Positions 17,231 through 25,202 of a DNA stretch of 64,000 nt are shown one piece after another. Below the pieces are notes generated by a model that was not told the DNA's origin, made no database searches, and saw only the letters and a list, made by a program, of their open reading frames with translations. How positions within the stretch are numbered: the stretch's first letter is position 1; each line of letters begins with the position of its first letter. The translations under genes were made by a program, and so were the position numbers. This DNA is from Neptuniibacter sp048548695 (GTDB taxonomy: Bacteria > Pseudomonadota > Gammaproteobacteria > Pseudomonadales > Balneatricaceae), in NCBI RefSeq assembly GCF_048548695.1, contig NZ_JBLYIF010000009.1. One strand, given 5' to 3'.

Positions 17231-17587
17231 TTACGCCAGAGCAGCTTTCGCTTTCTCTACAACAGCGGTAAAGGCACCAGCTTCGTATACAGCCAGGTCA
17301 GCCAGTACTTTACGGTCGATTTCAACGTTAGCCTTTTTCAGACCAGCGATGAAACGGCTGTAAGACAGACCGTTGATGCGTGCAGCAGCGTTGATTCGTG
17401 CGATCCACAGTGCGCGGAACTGACGCTTACGCTGACGACGGTCACGGTATGCATACTGACCAGCTTTAATGACTGCCTGTTTAGCAACGCGGAATACCCG
17501 GCTACGAGCACCGTAATAACCTTTTGCTTTTTTCAGGACCTTTTTGTGACGACGACGTGCAATAACACCACGTTTTACGCGAGCCAT
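17231..17587 (-). CDS. rplT: 50S ribosomal protein L20
   Basis: A 118-residue, strongly basic protein beginning MARVKRGVIARRRHKK, the standard L20 start and length. L20 binds 23S rRNA early in large-subunit assembly and, in E. coli, also represses its own operon by binding the rpmI leader. It follows rpmI by 46 bases. The same feedback is plausible here because a stable hairpin precedes rpmI, but the L20-binding pseudoknot cannot be confirmed by eye. Confidence 0.98.
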   Translation of the reverse strand: MARVKRGVIARRRHKKVLKKAKGYYGARSRVFRVAKQAVIKAGQYAYRDRRQRKRQFRALWIARINAAARINGLSYSRFIAGLKKANVEIDRKVLADLAVYEAGAFTAVVEKAKAALA

Positions 17588-17633
17588 GATTTACCTTCCT
17601 ATTCGATATTCTGTTAACTGAAAAAAGCTGTAC

Positions 17634-17828
17634 TTAGATGTACGGCAGCATGCGACGAACCAGCGCCTTATCTGCAGCATGAACCTGCAGCATCGGACGC
17701 AGCTGACGCTTACGCTTAGTGCTCTTCTTGGTCAGAATGTGACTAGTGAAGGACTGCTTGTGCTTAAAGCCATTGGCAGTTTTTTTGAATCGCTTTGCCG
17801 CACCGCGACAAGATTTGATTTTAGGCAT
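17634..17828 (-). CDS. rpmI: 50S ribosomal protein L35
   Basis: A 64-residue basic protein starting MPKIKSCRGAAKRF and ending VRRMLPYI, the standard L35 length. An in-frame upstream extension of 23 residues exists but has no relation to L35, so the ATG at 17828 is preferred. The purine-rich leader contains the run of A residues typical of this operon. Note Cys7 in the position where many L35 proteins carry Asn/Ser/His; this is within family variation. Confidence 0.97.
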   Translation of the reverse strand: MPKIKSCRGAAKRFKKTANGFKHKQSFTSHILTKKSTKRKRQLRPMLQVHAADKALVRRMLPYI

Positions 17829-17878
17829 TACAAAAATCCCCACGCATTCGTTTAGTTTTTTTTCACGCGAAACAACGG

Positions 17879-17915
17879 AAAAACCCGCAGCCACCACATG
17901 GGGGGTTACGGGTTT
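17879..17915 (-). promoter_or_regulatory. hairpin with T-run in the rpmI leader (possible L20-control element)
   Basis: On the minus strand AAACCCG (17915-17909) can pair with CGGGTTT (17887-17881), followed by further T residues (CGGGTTTTTCCG), 13 bases after the infC stop and about 50 bases before rpmI. The position equals the site of L20-mediated regulation in other bacteria. It could act as an attenuator or as part of a translational operator. The long, itself partly paired loop argues against a simple terminator. Confidence 0.45.
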
Positions 17916-17927
17916 GAACGCAGCGCG

Positions 17928-18473
17928 TTACTTTTTCTTTTTCGGAGCCAACACCATGGTCATCTGACGGCCTTCCATTTTGGCGCGCTGTTCAACAACA
18001 GCTAACTCTTCCAGGTCTTTTTCAACCCGGTTCATCAGCTGCATGCCCAGCTCCTGGTGAGCCATCTCACGACCGCGGAACCTAAGGGTTACCTTGGCCT
18101 TGTCTCCTGCTTCAAGGAAACGTATCAGGTTGCGTAGTTTTACCTGATAATCCCCTTCTTCCGTATTAGGACGGAATTTCACTTCCTTGATCTGGATCTG
18201 ATGCTGTTTTTTCTTGGCTTCATTCGCCTTTTTCTTCAGCTCATACTGGTGCTTACCATAATCCATCACCTTACAGACGATAGGATCCGCATCAGAAATT
18301 TTAACCAGATCAAGTCCCGCTTCCTGAGATGCCTCAAGAGCGTCACTTATCGATACAACGCCAATCTGGGTGCCATCGGGACCAATAAGCCTGCATTCAC
18401 TGGCAACACTTAATAAAAACTCATTGATCATGGGCTGCTCACGTCGAGCGCCCCTTCTAGTTTCACGCCTGAT
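17928..18473 (-). CDS. infC: translation initiation factor IF-3 (probable ATC start)
   Basis: IF3 keeps ribosomal subunits apart and checks the start codon. The C-terminal domain (KEVKFRPNTEEGDYQVKLRN, RFRGREMAHQELG, MVLAPKKKK) is canonical. The first in-frame ATG (18431) would leave a short N-terminus. Reading upstream, the frame continues with Arg-rich sequence (RRETRRGARREQP) to an ATC at 18473, seven bases after GGAG. This matches infC of E. coli and pseudomonads, where a rare AUU-type start allows IF3 to repress its own synthesis. An ATA two codons earlier is a less likely alternative. Length becomes 181 residues, the family norm. The ribosome site overlaps the end of thrS. Confidence 0.93.
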   Translation of the reverse strand: MRRETRRGARREQPMINEFLLSVASECRLIGPDGTQIGVVSISDALEASQEAGLDLVKISDADPIVCKVMDYGKHQYELKKKANEAKKKQHQIQIKEVKFRPNTEEGDYQVKLRNLIRFLEAGDKAKVTLRFRGREMAHQELGMQLMNRVEKDLEELAVVEQRAKMEGRQMTMVLAPKKKK

Positions 18474-18475
18474 AG

Positions 18476-20410
18476 TTATTCTCCCGACTCATTAGAGTCA
18501 TGACGTCCCCTTTTGGCTACATCATTGCCAAGCAAGGCTGTAAATTCACTCAGAGGCATGGATCCAAGATCTTCACCGGTACGAGTACGCACCGCGACAG
18601 CACCTGCCTCGACTTCTTTGTCACCAATTACCAGCAGGTAAGGGACTTTCTGTAAAGTACGCTCGCGGATTTTAAAGCCGATCTTTTCATTTCTCAAGTC
18701 CGCTTCGGTACGAAATCCTTGATCTGCAAGCTGATTCACTATGTTTTTGCAATATTCTGACTGTTTATCGGTAATATTCATCACCACAACCTGCAAAGGT
18801 GCCAGCCAAGTTGGCAGCGCACCAGCGAAGTTTTCAATCAAAATACCAATAAAACGTTCAAATGAACCCAGAATCGCCCGGTGTAACATCACCGGTGTTT
18901 CTCGGTCGCCATGCTCGTTGACAAACTGCGCGCCCAGACGACCCGGCATAGAGAAATCTACCTGAATTGTACCGCACTGCCAGACTCGACCCAGGCAATC
19001 TTTCAGGGAGAACTCGATTTTAGGACCATAAAACGCGCCTTCACCCGGCAGCATCTGCCAGTCCAGGCCCGCCGCATCCAGCGCATCCGCCAAGGCTTTT
19101 TCAGCCTTGTCCCAGATCTCATCTGAACCCACCCGGTGTTCCGGACGGGTAGACAGCTTATAAATCACTTCATTAAAGCCGAAGTCCTTGTACACCTCAT
19201 GCAGGAAATCGATAAAACGCGCCACTTCCGCCTGAATCGAATTTTCTGCACAGAAAATATGTGCATCATCCTGAACAAAACCACGCACCCGCATAATCCC
19301 GTGCAGCGCACCGGACGGCTCATTACGGTGACAACAACCAAATTCAGCCAGACGCAACGGCAGGTCACGATAGGAACGAATTCCCTGATTGAACACCTGC
19401 ACGTGACATGGGCAGTTCATCGGCTTAATGGCAAAGTCATGGTTTTCAGAATGGGTAGTAAACATCTCCTCAGAGAATTTATCCCAATGACCAGACTTCT
19501 CCCACAGGGTACGCTCTACCACCTGCGGGGTTTTAATTTCATCATAACCATGCTGCTGCTGTTTGCGGCGCATGTATTGTTCGATCTGCTGATACAGGGT
19601 CCAGCCATGCGGGTGCCAGAATACCATACCCGGTGCTTCTTCCTGCAGATGGAACAAGTTAAGCTGCTTACCCAGTTTACGATGATCGCGTTTTTCCGCC
19701 TCTTCCAACCGGTGCAGGTAAGCCTTCAGCTGTTTCTTATCACCCCAGGCCGTACCATAAATACGCTGTAGCATCTCGTTATTGGAATCACCACGCCAGT
19801 AGGCACCCGCCACCTTCATCAGCTTGAAGGCCTTGATGTGGCTGGTTGATGGCACATGTGGGCCACGGCACAGATCGATAAAATCGCCCTGCGAATAAAA
19901 TGAGAGGTCCTCAGCATCGGGAACCGCTTGCAGCAGCTCAACCTTGTAGGTCTCTCCCATTTCCTGAAACATTGTGGTCGCTTCATCACGACTCATCAGT
20001 GAACGGCTGACCGGCAGGTTCTGCTTGGACAGTTCCTGCATTTTTTTCTCGATCTTTTCCAGATCTTCCGGGGTAAACGGGCGCTCATAGGCAAAATCGT
20101 AATAAAAGCCGTTTTCAATGACCGGACCTATGGTGACCTGAGCACCGGGAAACAACTCCTGCACCGCCATCGCCATCAGGTGAGCACAAGAATGGCGAAT
20201 CACTTCCAGACCATCTTCATCACGCGCGGTGATAATGGCTAGTTGAGTATCCTGAGCAATGGTATGGGAAGTATCAACTAATTGACCATCAACTTTACCG
20301 GCCAGTGCAGCTTTTGCTAAACCAGCACCAATATCGGCGGCAACATCAAATACAGTGACAGGGTTAGCAAACTCACGTTTACTACCGTCAGGCAGGGTAA
20401 TAACCGGCAT
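18476..20410 (-). CDS. thrS: threonyl-tRNA synthetase
   Basis: A 644-residue class II synthetase. An N-terminal TGS domain (1-62) precedes the editing domain with the HSCAHLMAMAVQ zinc-like signature, then the catalytic core (PMNCPCHVQVF, RVRGFVQDDAHIFC) and a C-terminal anticodon-binding domain. The essential zinc ligands (Cys in MNCPCH and the two histidines further on) appear present. First gene of the translation operon. The stop codon lies two bases from the predicted infC ATC start, so translation is probably coupled. The protein is of standard length. Confidence 0.98.
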   Translation of the reverse strand: MPVITLPDGSKREFANPVTVFDVAADIGAGLAKAALAGKVDGQLVDTSHTIAQDTQLAIITARDEDGLEVIRHSCAHLMAMAVQELFPGAQVTIGPVIENGFYYDFAYERPFTPEDLEKIEKKMQELSKQNLPVSRSLMSRDEATTMFQEMGETYKVELLQAVPDAEDLSFYSQGDFIDLCRGPHVPSTSHIKAFKLMKVAGAYWRGDSNNEMLQRIYGTAWGDKKQLKAYLHRLEEAEKRDHRKLGKQLNLFHLQEEAPGMVFWHPHGWTLYQQIEQYMRRKQQQHGYDEIKTPQVVERTLWEKSGHWDKFSEEMFTTHSENHDFAIKPMNCPCHVQVFNQGIRSYRDLPLRLAEFGCCHRNEPSGALHGIMRVRGFVQDDAHIFCAENSIQAEVARFIDFLHEVYKDFGFNEVIYKLSTRPEHRVGSDEIWDKAEKALADALDAAGLDWQMLPGEGAFYGPKIEFSLKDCLGRVWQCGTIQVDFSMPGRLGAQFVNEHGDRETPVMLHRAILGSFERFIGILIENFAGALPTWLAPLQVVVMNITDKQSEYCKNIVNQLADQGFRTEADLRNEKIGFKIRERTLQKVPYLLVIGDKEVEAGAVAVRTRTGEDLGSMPLSEFTALLGNDVAKRGRHDSNESGE

Positions 20411-20655
20411 GTCATTTCCTTGTTCTCAGGCATGGGCCCCTACGTAAGGCCCCGCTGTTATTCAACGGCTAATGCATCGTACAAACCAAGTACGGAGCAG
20501 GGCCTGGCATTCTAACGGAACACCCCGTAAAAAGCCATGCAACCAAGCTACCAGCCACACAAAACAGTGTTGCAGCAGAAAGCCCTCTCAAACAACGTGT
20601 ATACAGTTACACTACTCGTGTTTCTTTATACCTGCGCTGAGTATTCATTGAACCA

Positions 20656-21852
20656 ATGCAAGCCCTCGCCTCACCTACCACATTGCTGATCTATCTGTTA
20701 GCAGCCCTGACCGCCATGGCGCCGTTAGCGGTGGATGCTTACCTACCCGCATTACCGGAAATGGCTATGCATTTTTCGGTCAGCATCCATGATGCAGAAC
20801 TGTCCCTGAGTATATTCCTGGCTGGTTTTGCCTGTGGTCAGTTAATCGGCGGTCCCTTTTCCGACCATGCCGGGCGGCGGATCGCTTCAGGCTGCGGCAT
20901 TAGTCTGTTCTGCCTAGGCTCATTGGGCATTATGTTAAGCAGCAGTATGGAAAGCGTCTGGTTATTCCGAGGCATTCAGGCACTCGGCGGCGGACTGGCG
21001 GTGGTCAATTCATCAGCAGTAATTCGCGATTTAAGTCATGGCCGGGACAGTGCCCGTCACTTATCCAACATTTCCGTTATTATGATGCTCGCTCCCTTGC
21101 TTGCACCAATGATTGGAGCCCTGTTACTTCACCTCCAGGGGTGGCGGCTAATCTTTGAGTTTCTTCTGGTGTACGGTGTTCTGATTGGCGCAGCACTCTA
21201 TTGCAAACTACCGGAAACCCGACGCCCACAACCCATACGCACCAGTGTCCTGGCGCGATACGCTGAGGTACTTAGTCATCGTTATGCCCTTGGCTTTGTC
21301 TTATCACAGTGCTTTGCCTTTGCCGGCATGTTTGCGTTTATCACCAGCTCACCACTGGTGTACATGCAGTTCTTCGACGTCAGCGAAGCCGTATATCCCC
21401 TGCTATTTGGCGCCAACATTATCGGCATGATTAGCGCCAACCGGCTCAACATTCGCTTACTACACCGCTTTAACCCACACCAAATTCTCACCTTCGGGCA
21501 ACTCTTACAGCTGAGCGCGGGATTGAGCCTACTCGGCTACCTGTTGATTAGCGCAACCCCCTGGCTGCCTCTGGTCGTCATGTTGATTGTGATTTATATC
21601 GGTGCAATGGGCTTGATGATTGCCAATGCCACCTCCAGCACCATTGAATTCTTCCCTCACAGCAGCGCCACAGCTACCGCCATTTTGGGCGCCAGCGGGT
21701 TTGCTATGGGTGGCGTCAGTGGCGCTCTAGTGGGGTTGTGGGGTGATGGCACGCCACTGCCCATGGCAACGGTTATGCTGTTTTGCTCGATCCTTGGTAT
21801 TGCCGGCCGCTGGCTACTGCAGATGCCGGGGCTTCAGAAACAACCAGAATAA
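20656..21852 (+). CDS. Bcr/CflA-family multidrug efflux MFS transporter
   Basis: A 398-residue inner-membrane protein with about 12 membrane segments. It carries the drug:H+ antiporter-1 hallmarks: motif A GGPFSDHAGRR after the second segment and an N-terminal MAPLAVDAYLPALPEM, as in Bcr and CflA. Members export bicyclomycin, sulfonamides, chloramphenicol or related compounds; the substrate here is unknown. The gene is divergent from thrS and monocistronic, with an intrinsic terminator right after it. Confidence 0.93.
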   Translation: MQALASPTTLLIYLLAALTAMAPLAVDAYLPALPEMAMHFSVSIHDAELSLSIFLAGFACGQLIGGPFSDHAGRRIASGCGISLFCLGSLGIMLSSSMESVWLFRGIQALGGGLAVVNSSAVIRDLSHGRDSARHLSNISVIMMLAPLLAPMIGALLLHLQGWRLIFEFLLVYGVLIGAALYCKLPETRRPQPIRTSVLARYAEVLSHRYALGFVLSQCFAFAGMFAFITSSPLVYMQFFDVSEAVYPLLFGANIIGMISANRLNIRLLHRFNPHQILTFGQLLQLSAGLSLLGYLLISATPWLPLVVMLIVIYIGAMGLMIANATSSTIEFFPHSSATATAILGASGFAMGGVSGALVGLWGDGTPLPMATVMLFCSILGIAGRWLLQMPGLQKQPE

Positions 21853-21876
21853 CGCCAGCCAACTTAATTCAGGCAT

Positions 21877-21905
21877 AAAAAACCGTGCTTTTACGCACGG
21901 TTTTT
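21877..21905. terminator. bidirectional intrinsic terminator
   Basis: AAAAACCGTGC, six-base loop, GCACGGTTTTT. A-run and T-run flank the stem, so it can end transcription of the efflux gene (+) and of the convergent basic secreted protein gene (-). Confidence 0.88.
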
Positions 21906-21908
21906 AGG

Positions 21909-22391
21909 TTACAGGCGGAAGTCCACTGAGAAGAACACCTTCTCTCCTTGATGAAATCCGGAGATGTAGTAGTTATCACGCCAGCGATGATACAGGTCAC
22001 CACCAATCACCAATGCATAACTACCACGCGGTAAAACTTTCACCCACTCCCCGCTATGACGGCGTTTATGCTTAGGGTATCGGTCATAATGTTGCGGCTG
22101 GTGCTTCCAGTATTTATTGTGGCCACGATGGTAGCCATGATCACCCCGATAGCGGTAATCACTTTTGCTGTCGTAGTAACGTCCAGAGCGATATCGTTTG
22201 TGGTCCCGTTTGTGGTCCCGTTTGTGGTCCCGTTTGTGGCTCCGTTTGTAATCCCGATGCTGATGCCGGGGATGATCTGCCCGCTGATAGGTCGGCTCAA
22301 CCCGAACGGATGACGGGCCATGTGCTAATACTGGCACTGCCATACCCAGGCTTAACGCCAGAGCCAGTGCATATTGGGTAAATTTTCGCAT
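21909..22391 (-). CDS. secreted His/Arg/Lys-rich protein with tandem HKRD repeats
   Basis: A 160-residue protein with a clear signal peptide (positively charged start, hydrophobic core ALALALSLGMAVPV, likely cut after VLA). The mature part is extraordinarily rich in His, Arg, Lys, Tyr and Asp, including tandem HKRD units around residues 52-64 encoded by 12-base repeats. The C-terminal 45 residues (WVKVLPRGSYALVIGGDLYH...) form a small beta-like domain reminiscent of RcnB/DUF6515-type periplasmic proteins. Metal binding or a polyanion-binding role is inference only. The promoter lies between 22392 and the terminator at 22446-22471. Confidence 0.75.
   Translation of the reverse strand: MRKFTQYALALALSLGMAVPVLAHGPSSVRVEPTYQRADHPRHQHRDYKRSHKRDHKRDHKRDHKRYRSGRYYDSKSDYRYRGDHGYHRGHNKYWKHQPQHYDRYPKHKRRHSGEWVKVLPRGSYALVIGGDLYHRWRDNYYISGFHQGEKVFFSVDFRL
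22195..22254. repeat. 12-base tandem repeat (about five units)
   Basis: Unit CGTTTGTGGTCC on the plus strand. Three perfect copies are followed by two diverged copies (TGGCTC and TAATCC in the second half). It lies in frame inside the secreted basic protein and encodes HKRD units on the minus strand, so copy-number change would not shift the frame. Confidence 0.9.
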
Positions 22392-22445
22392 GGTTCACCC
22401 CCATGTCTTTATAAATTGACATTTTCATGCCGGTTTGGTGTTCAG

Positions 22446-22471
22446 GAAAAAAGACCCGGGCTACCCGGGTC
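22446..22471 (-). terminator. intrinsic terminator downstream of the GntR gene
   Basis: On the minus strand GACCCGGG, three-base loop, CCCGGGTC, then six T residues: a perfect eight-pair GC-rich stem. It lies about 200 bases after the GntR stop, so it either ends a long 3' untranslated region or terminates a separate short RNA. Confidence 0.88.
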
Positions 22472-22668
22472 AAGTCACGCTTTCCCACTGGAACAACCTC
22501 ACTGTTATCTATTTTGACAACACCCAGCGAAAACAAGGGTTGCGACGGGGTAAAGTTATGTAAAGCTGACCCTGACCCAAGGCACTTTCGCTCAGAATAG
22601 CCTTTAAACAAAGGTGAGCAAGGCTGCCTCAGCAGTATGCGTGGAGAGGAATGAATCCAACCTGAAAA

Positions 22669-23367
22669 CTATTCGCAAGCCTTCAACAGATCTCGGGTGT
22701 AGAGGATATGCTCAGTTGCAGCCACGCGAGCCATCTCGGCATTACGGTTAAGTAACGCCTGATGAACCCGGCCATGCTGGGCGGCGATGCGTTCGGGATA
22801 ACGACCAAATTTTTTCAGTGTGCGATCCAGAACGCTATATATCGCGTTGAAATATCGGGTATAAAATATCTGGCTGAAAGAGATCACCAGCAGATGATGA
22901 CTAGATTCTGCGATCAGAGTATGAAAGCGTAGATCTGCTTTGGCTTTCTTAAGCGTACTCGCCCCGGCACTGCGTAACTGCATGGCACGAAACTCGCTAT
23001 CTATGCGTTGCAGCTGCTCTGCTGTGGCACGCCTGGCAGCATAATAAGCAGCCTCCCCCTCCAACACAGCCCGCATTTCCATAACCTGCAGCAAAAAACC
23101 TACCCCCTGGACAGGTTCTTGTGGCATTTCGAGAAAGGGGTCAAGCAAATTAAGACAGCGGGAACGGCCCCCATGGTGCGTTTCAATCAACCCCTGCAGT
23201 TCGAGAGCTTGAATAGCTTCCCGAACAGTGGCGCGGGATAATTGGCAGCGTTCAGCGAGAGTACGTTGACTGGGCAATGACTGACCGGGCAGTAGCTCAC
23301 CATTCAAGATCTTCTGTTCCAATTGGAAGACCAGTTTCTGACGTTGCACCGGTTCTTTTTCAGCCAT
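22669..23367 (-). CDS. GntR-family (FadR/LldR subgroup) transcriptional regulator
   Basis: A 232-residue regulator with an N-terminal winged helix (SQRTLAERCQLSRATVREAI, about 26-45) and a C-terminal all-helical FCD domain (about 90-225) with the metal/carboxylate-binding type residues seen in lactate and pyruvate sensors. FadR-subgroup proteins bind TGGTNNNACCA-like palindromes, and an exact TGGTCAGACCA lies in the lutABC promoter 6.5 kb away, making this a candidate lactate-operon regulator (inference). Its own 35-base upstream gap after msbA contains no such site, so autoregulation is not supported. It may be co-transcribed with msbA. Confidence 0.9.
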   Translation of the reverse strand: MAEKEPVQRQKLVFQLEQKILNGELLPGQSLPSQRTLAERCQLSRATVREAIQALELQGLIETHHGGRSRCLNLLDPFLEMPQEPVQGVGFLLQVMEMRAVLEGEAAYYAARRATAEQLQRIDSEFRAMQLRSAGASTLKKAKADLRFHTLIAESSHHLLVISFSQIFYTRYFNAIYSVLDRTLKKFGRYPERIAAQHGRVHQALLNRNAEMARVAATEHILYTRDLLKACE

Positions 23368-23402
23368 TCTGCATCCCAGATCAGCCCCTCATACACAGAT
23401 CA

Positions 23403-25178
23403 CTAATGATGCTCTACCTGCATTGTGCGAAAACGGGCATAAGCACCTTCCAGCGCTAAGAGTTCTGCATGACTACCCTGCTCAACAATCTGGCCATCTT
23501 CCATGACCACAATCATATCCGCCTGTTCGATAGTTGACAGTCTATGGGCGATGACCAGCGTGGTTCGACCCTTCATCACCTCAGCCAAAGCATCCTGAAT
23601 GTGCCGTTCTGATTCAGTATCAAGTGCTGAAGTCGCTTCATCTAGAATCAAAATGGGCGCATCTTTCAAAATTGCCCGGGCAATTGCAATGCGTTGTCGC
23701 TGCCCGCCGGAAAGTAGAACACCATTTTCACCGATCAGGGTATTCAGACCATCAGGGAATTTGTTAACAAACTCCAGCACATGGGCAGCTTCTGCCGCTT
23801 GCTGTATCGCCTCTACGGAAGCATTTGCCATGGCGCCATAGGCGATATTTTCAGCGATGGTGCCGTTAAACAGCACGACATTCTGATTAACCAGTGAGAT
23901 TTGCTCGCGCAGGCTTTCCAGTGTGAAATGTTGCAGTGGGATACCATTCACCAACAATTCACCCTGCCAGCCATCATTAAAACGTGATAACAGCCCCGCC
24001 AGAGTCGATTTGCCACTACCAGAGCGCCCGACCAGCGCAATGGTTTTACCTTTAGGCATTTCCAGCGACACATCAACCAGTACCGGACGCGGTGACCCTG
24101 GATAGGAAAAACTCAAGCGGTTCAGTTGAATATCACCAACCTGTTGCAGGGTTTGCGTACCGGTATCCTGCTCCTCTTGCTCATCCAGAATCTGGAACAG
24201 GCTTTCAGACGCAGCAATACCTCGTTGCACGATCGCCACAACATCAGTCAGCAAACGCAGGGGTTTGGTGACCATCCCGGCCGCAGTGAGGAATGCCACA
24301 AAGCCACCGGTGGTCATGGAACCCATCACTGAGGGGTGCATCGCCAGATATAACAAGGCTGCCAAAGCCAACGCCACCAGGAACTGAATCAAGGGGGTAT
24401 TAAGTGATTTGGTCACCACCAACTTCATAAACTGCCGTTTATTTCGGTTACTGGCCGCTTCAAAACGCTGGGCACTGGACTCGGCACCGCCGAAAATTCT
24501 GACGATCTGGTAACCCTTAATGGACTCAGATGCCGCTTCCGTTATATTGCCCACCGACTCCTGTATGCGCTTACTCAGCCTGCGCATCCGCTTGGACGCG
24601 ATAGATACCACCAAGCCAATAAAAGGAGCCGTCACAAAGAAGATCAGCGTCAGTTTCCAATTCAAGTAGAACATGTAACCCAGCAACGCAGTAACCGTCA
24701 GTCCCTCTCGAAACAGGATCTTGATGGCATTGGTCACTGATTCAGTCACCTGCTCAACATTAAATGTCAGTTTAGCCAACAGCTCGCCACTGGAGTGCTG
24801 GTTGTAATAGAGCGAGGGTAGTAGCAACAACTTGGAAAAAACCTGAGTGCGAAGCATGTGAATAACTTCCCTACCCACATAAGCAATACAGTAGTTACCA
24901 ATAAACAAACCGGTACCACGCATAAGGAAGATGCCCAGCACAGCCAGCGCTAATATTCCGCGCTGTTCATAGGCGCCTTCCTGTACCGCATTAATAACGC
25001 TCTCTAGCCATTTAGCGGAGAGTGCCTGACCTGCACCATAGAGAGCAAAGCCCACGAAGCTGATCGCAAAACCCCACCAGAGCGTGCGCACATAGCCTAG
25101 TAGTCGACGATAGACTTTCCAGGCACTTTGTTCGGCGTCGGTCTCAGATAGAGCGTTGCCTTTGTTTGATTCACTCAT
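23403..25178 (-). CDS. msbA: lipid A export ATP-binding/permease protein MsbA
   Basis: A 591-residue half-transporter that flips lipid A-core across the inner membrane. Six membrane segments (about 30-320) are followed by an ATPase domain with Walker A (GRSGSGKSTL), signature LSGGQRQRIAIARA, Walker B (ILILDEATSALD) and the H-loop (VIAHRLST). The length matches MsbA. lpxK usually follows msbA in enterics but is absent here; ugd lies upstream, 24 bases away on the same strand. The setting among ugd, lpxL and glycosyltransferases supports lipid A rather than drug transport. Confidence 0.92.
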   Translation of the reverse strand: MSESNKGNALSETDAEQSAWKVYRRLLGYVRTLWWGFAISFVGFALYGAGQALSAKWLESVINAVQEGAYEQRGILALAVLGIFLMRGTGLFIGNYCIAYVGREVIHMLRTQVFSKLLLLPSLYYNQHSSGELLAKLTFNVEQVTESVTNAIKILFREGLTVTALLGYMFYLNWKLTLIFFVTAPFIGLVVSIASKRMRRLSKRIQESVGNITEAASESIKGYQIVRIFGGAESSAQRFEAASNRNKRQFMKLVVTKSLNTPLIQFLVALALAALLYLAMHPSVMGSMTTGGFVAFLTAAGMVTKPLRLLTDVVAIVQRGIAASESLFQILDEQEEQDTGTQTLQQVGDIQLNRLSFSYPGSPRPVLVDVSLEMPKGKTIALVGRSGSGKSTLAGLLSRFNDGWQGELLVNGIPLQHFTLESLREQISLVNQNVVLFNGTIAENIAYGAMANASVEAIQQAAEAAHVLEFVNKFPDGLNTLIGENGVLLSGGQRQRIAIARAILKDAPILILDEATSALDTESERHIQDALAEVMKGRTTLVIAHRLSTIEQADMIVVMEDGQIVEQGSHAELLALEGAYARFRTMQVEHH

Positions 25179-25202
25179 TCAGGGTTCCTGGAACCTAAGA
25201 GA

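Noticed and set aside
22040..22321. Frame with Asn-Gly-Thr repeats inside the basic secreted protein
   Set aside because: It is the 12-base tandem repeat read in another frame; the real frame has a signal peptide and a start ATG.
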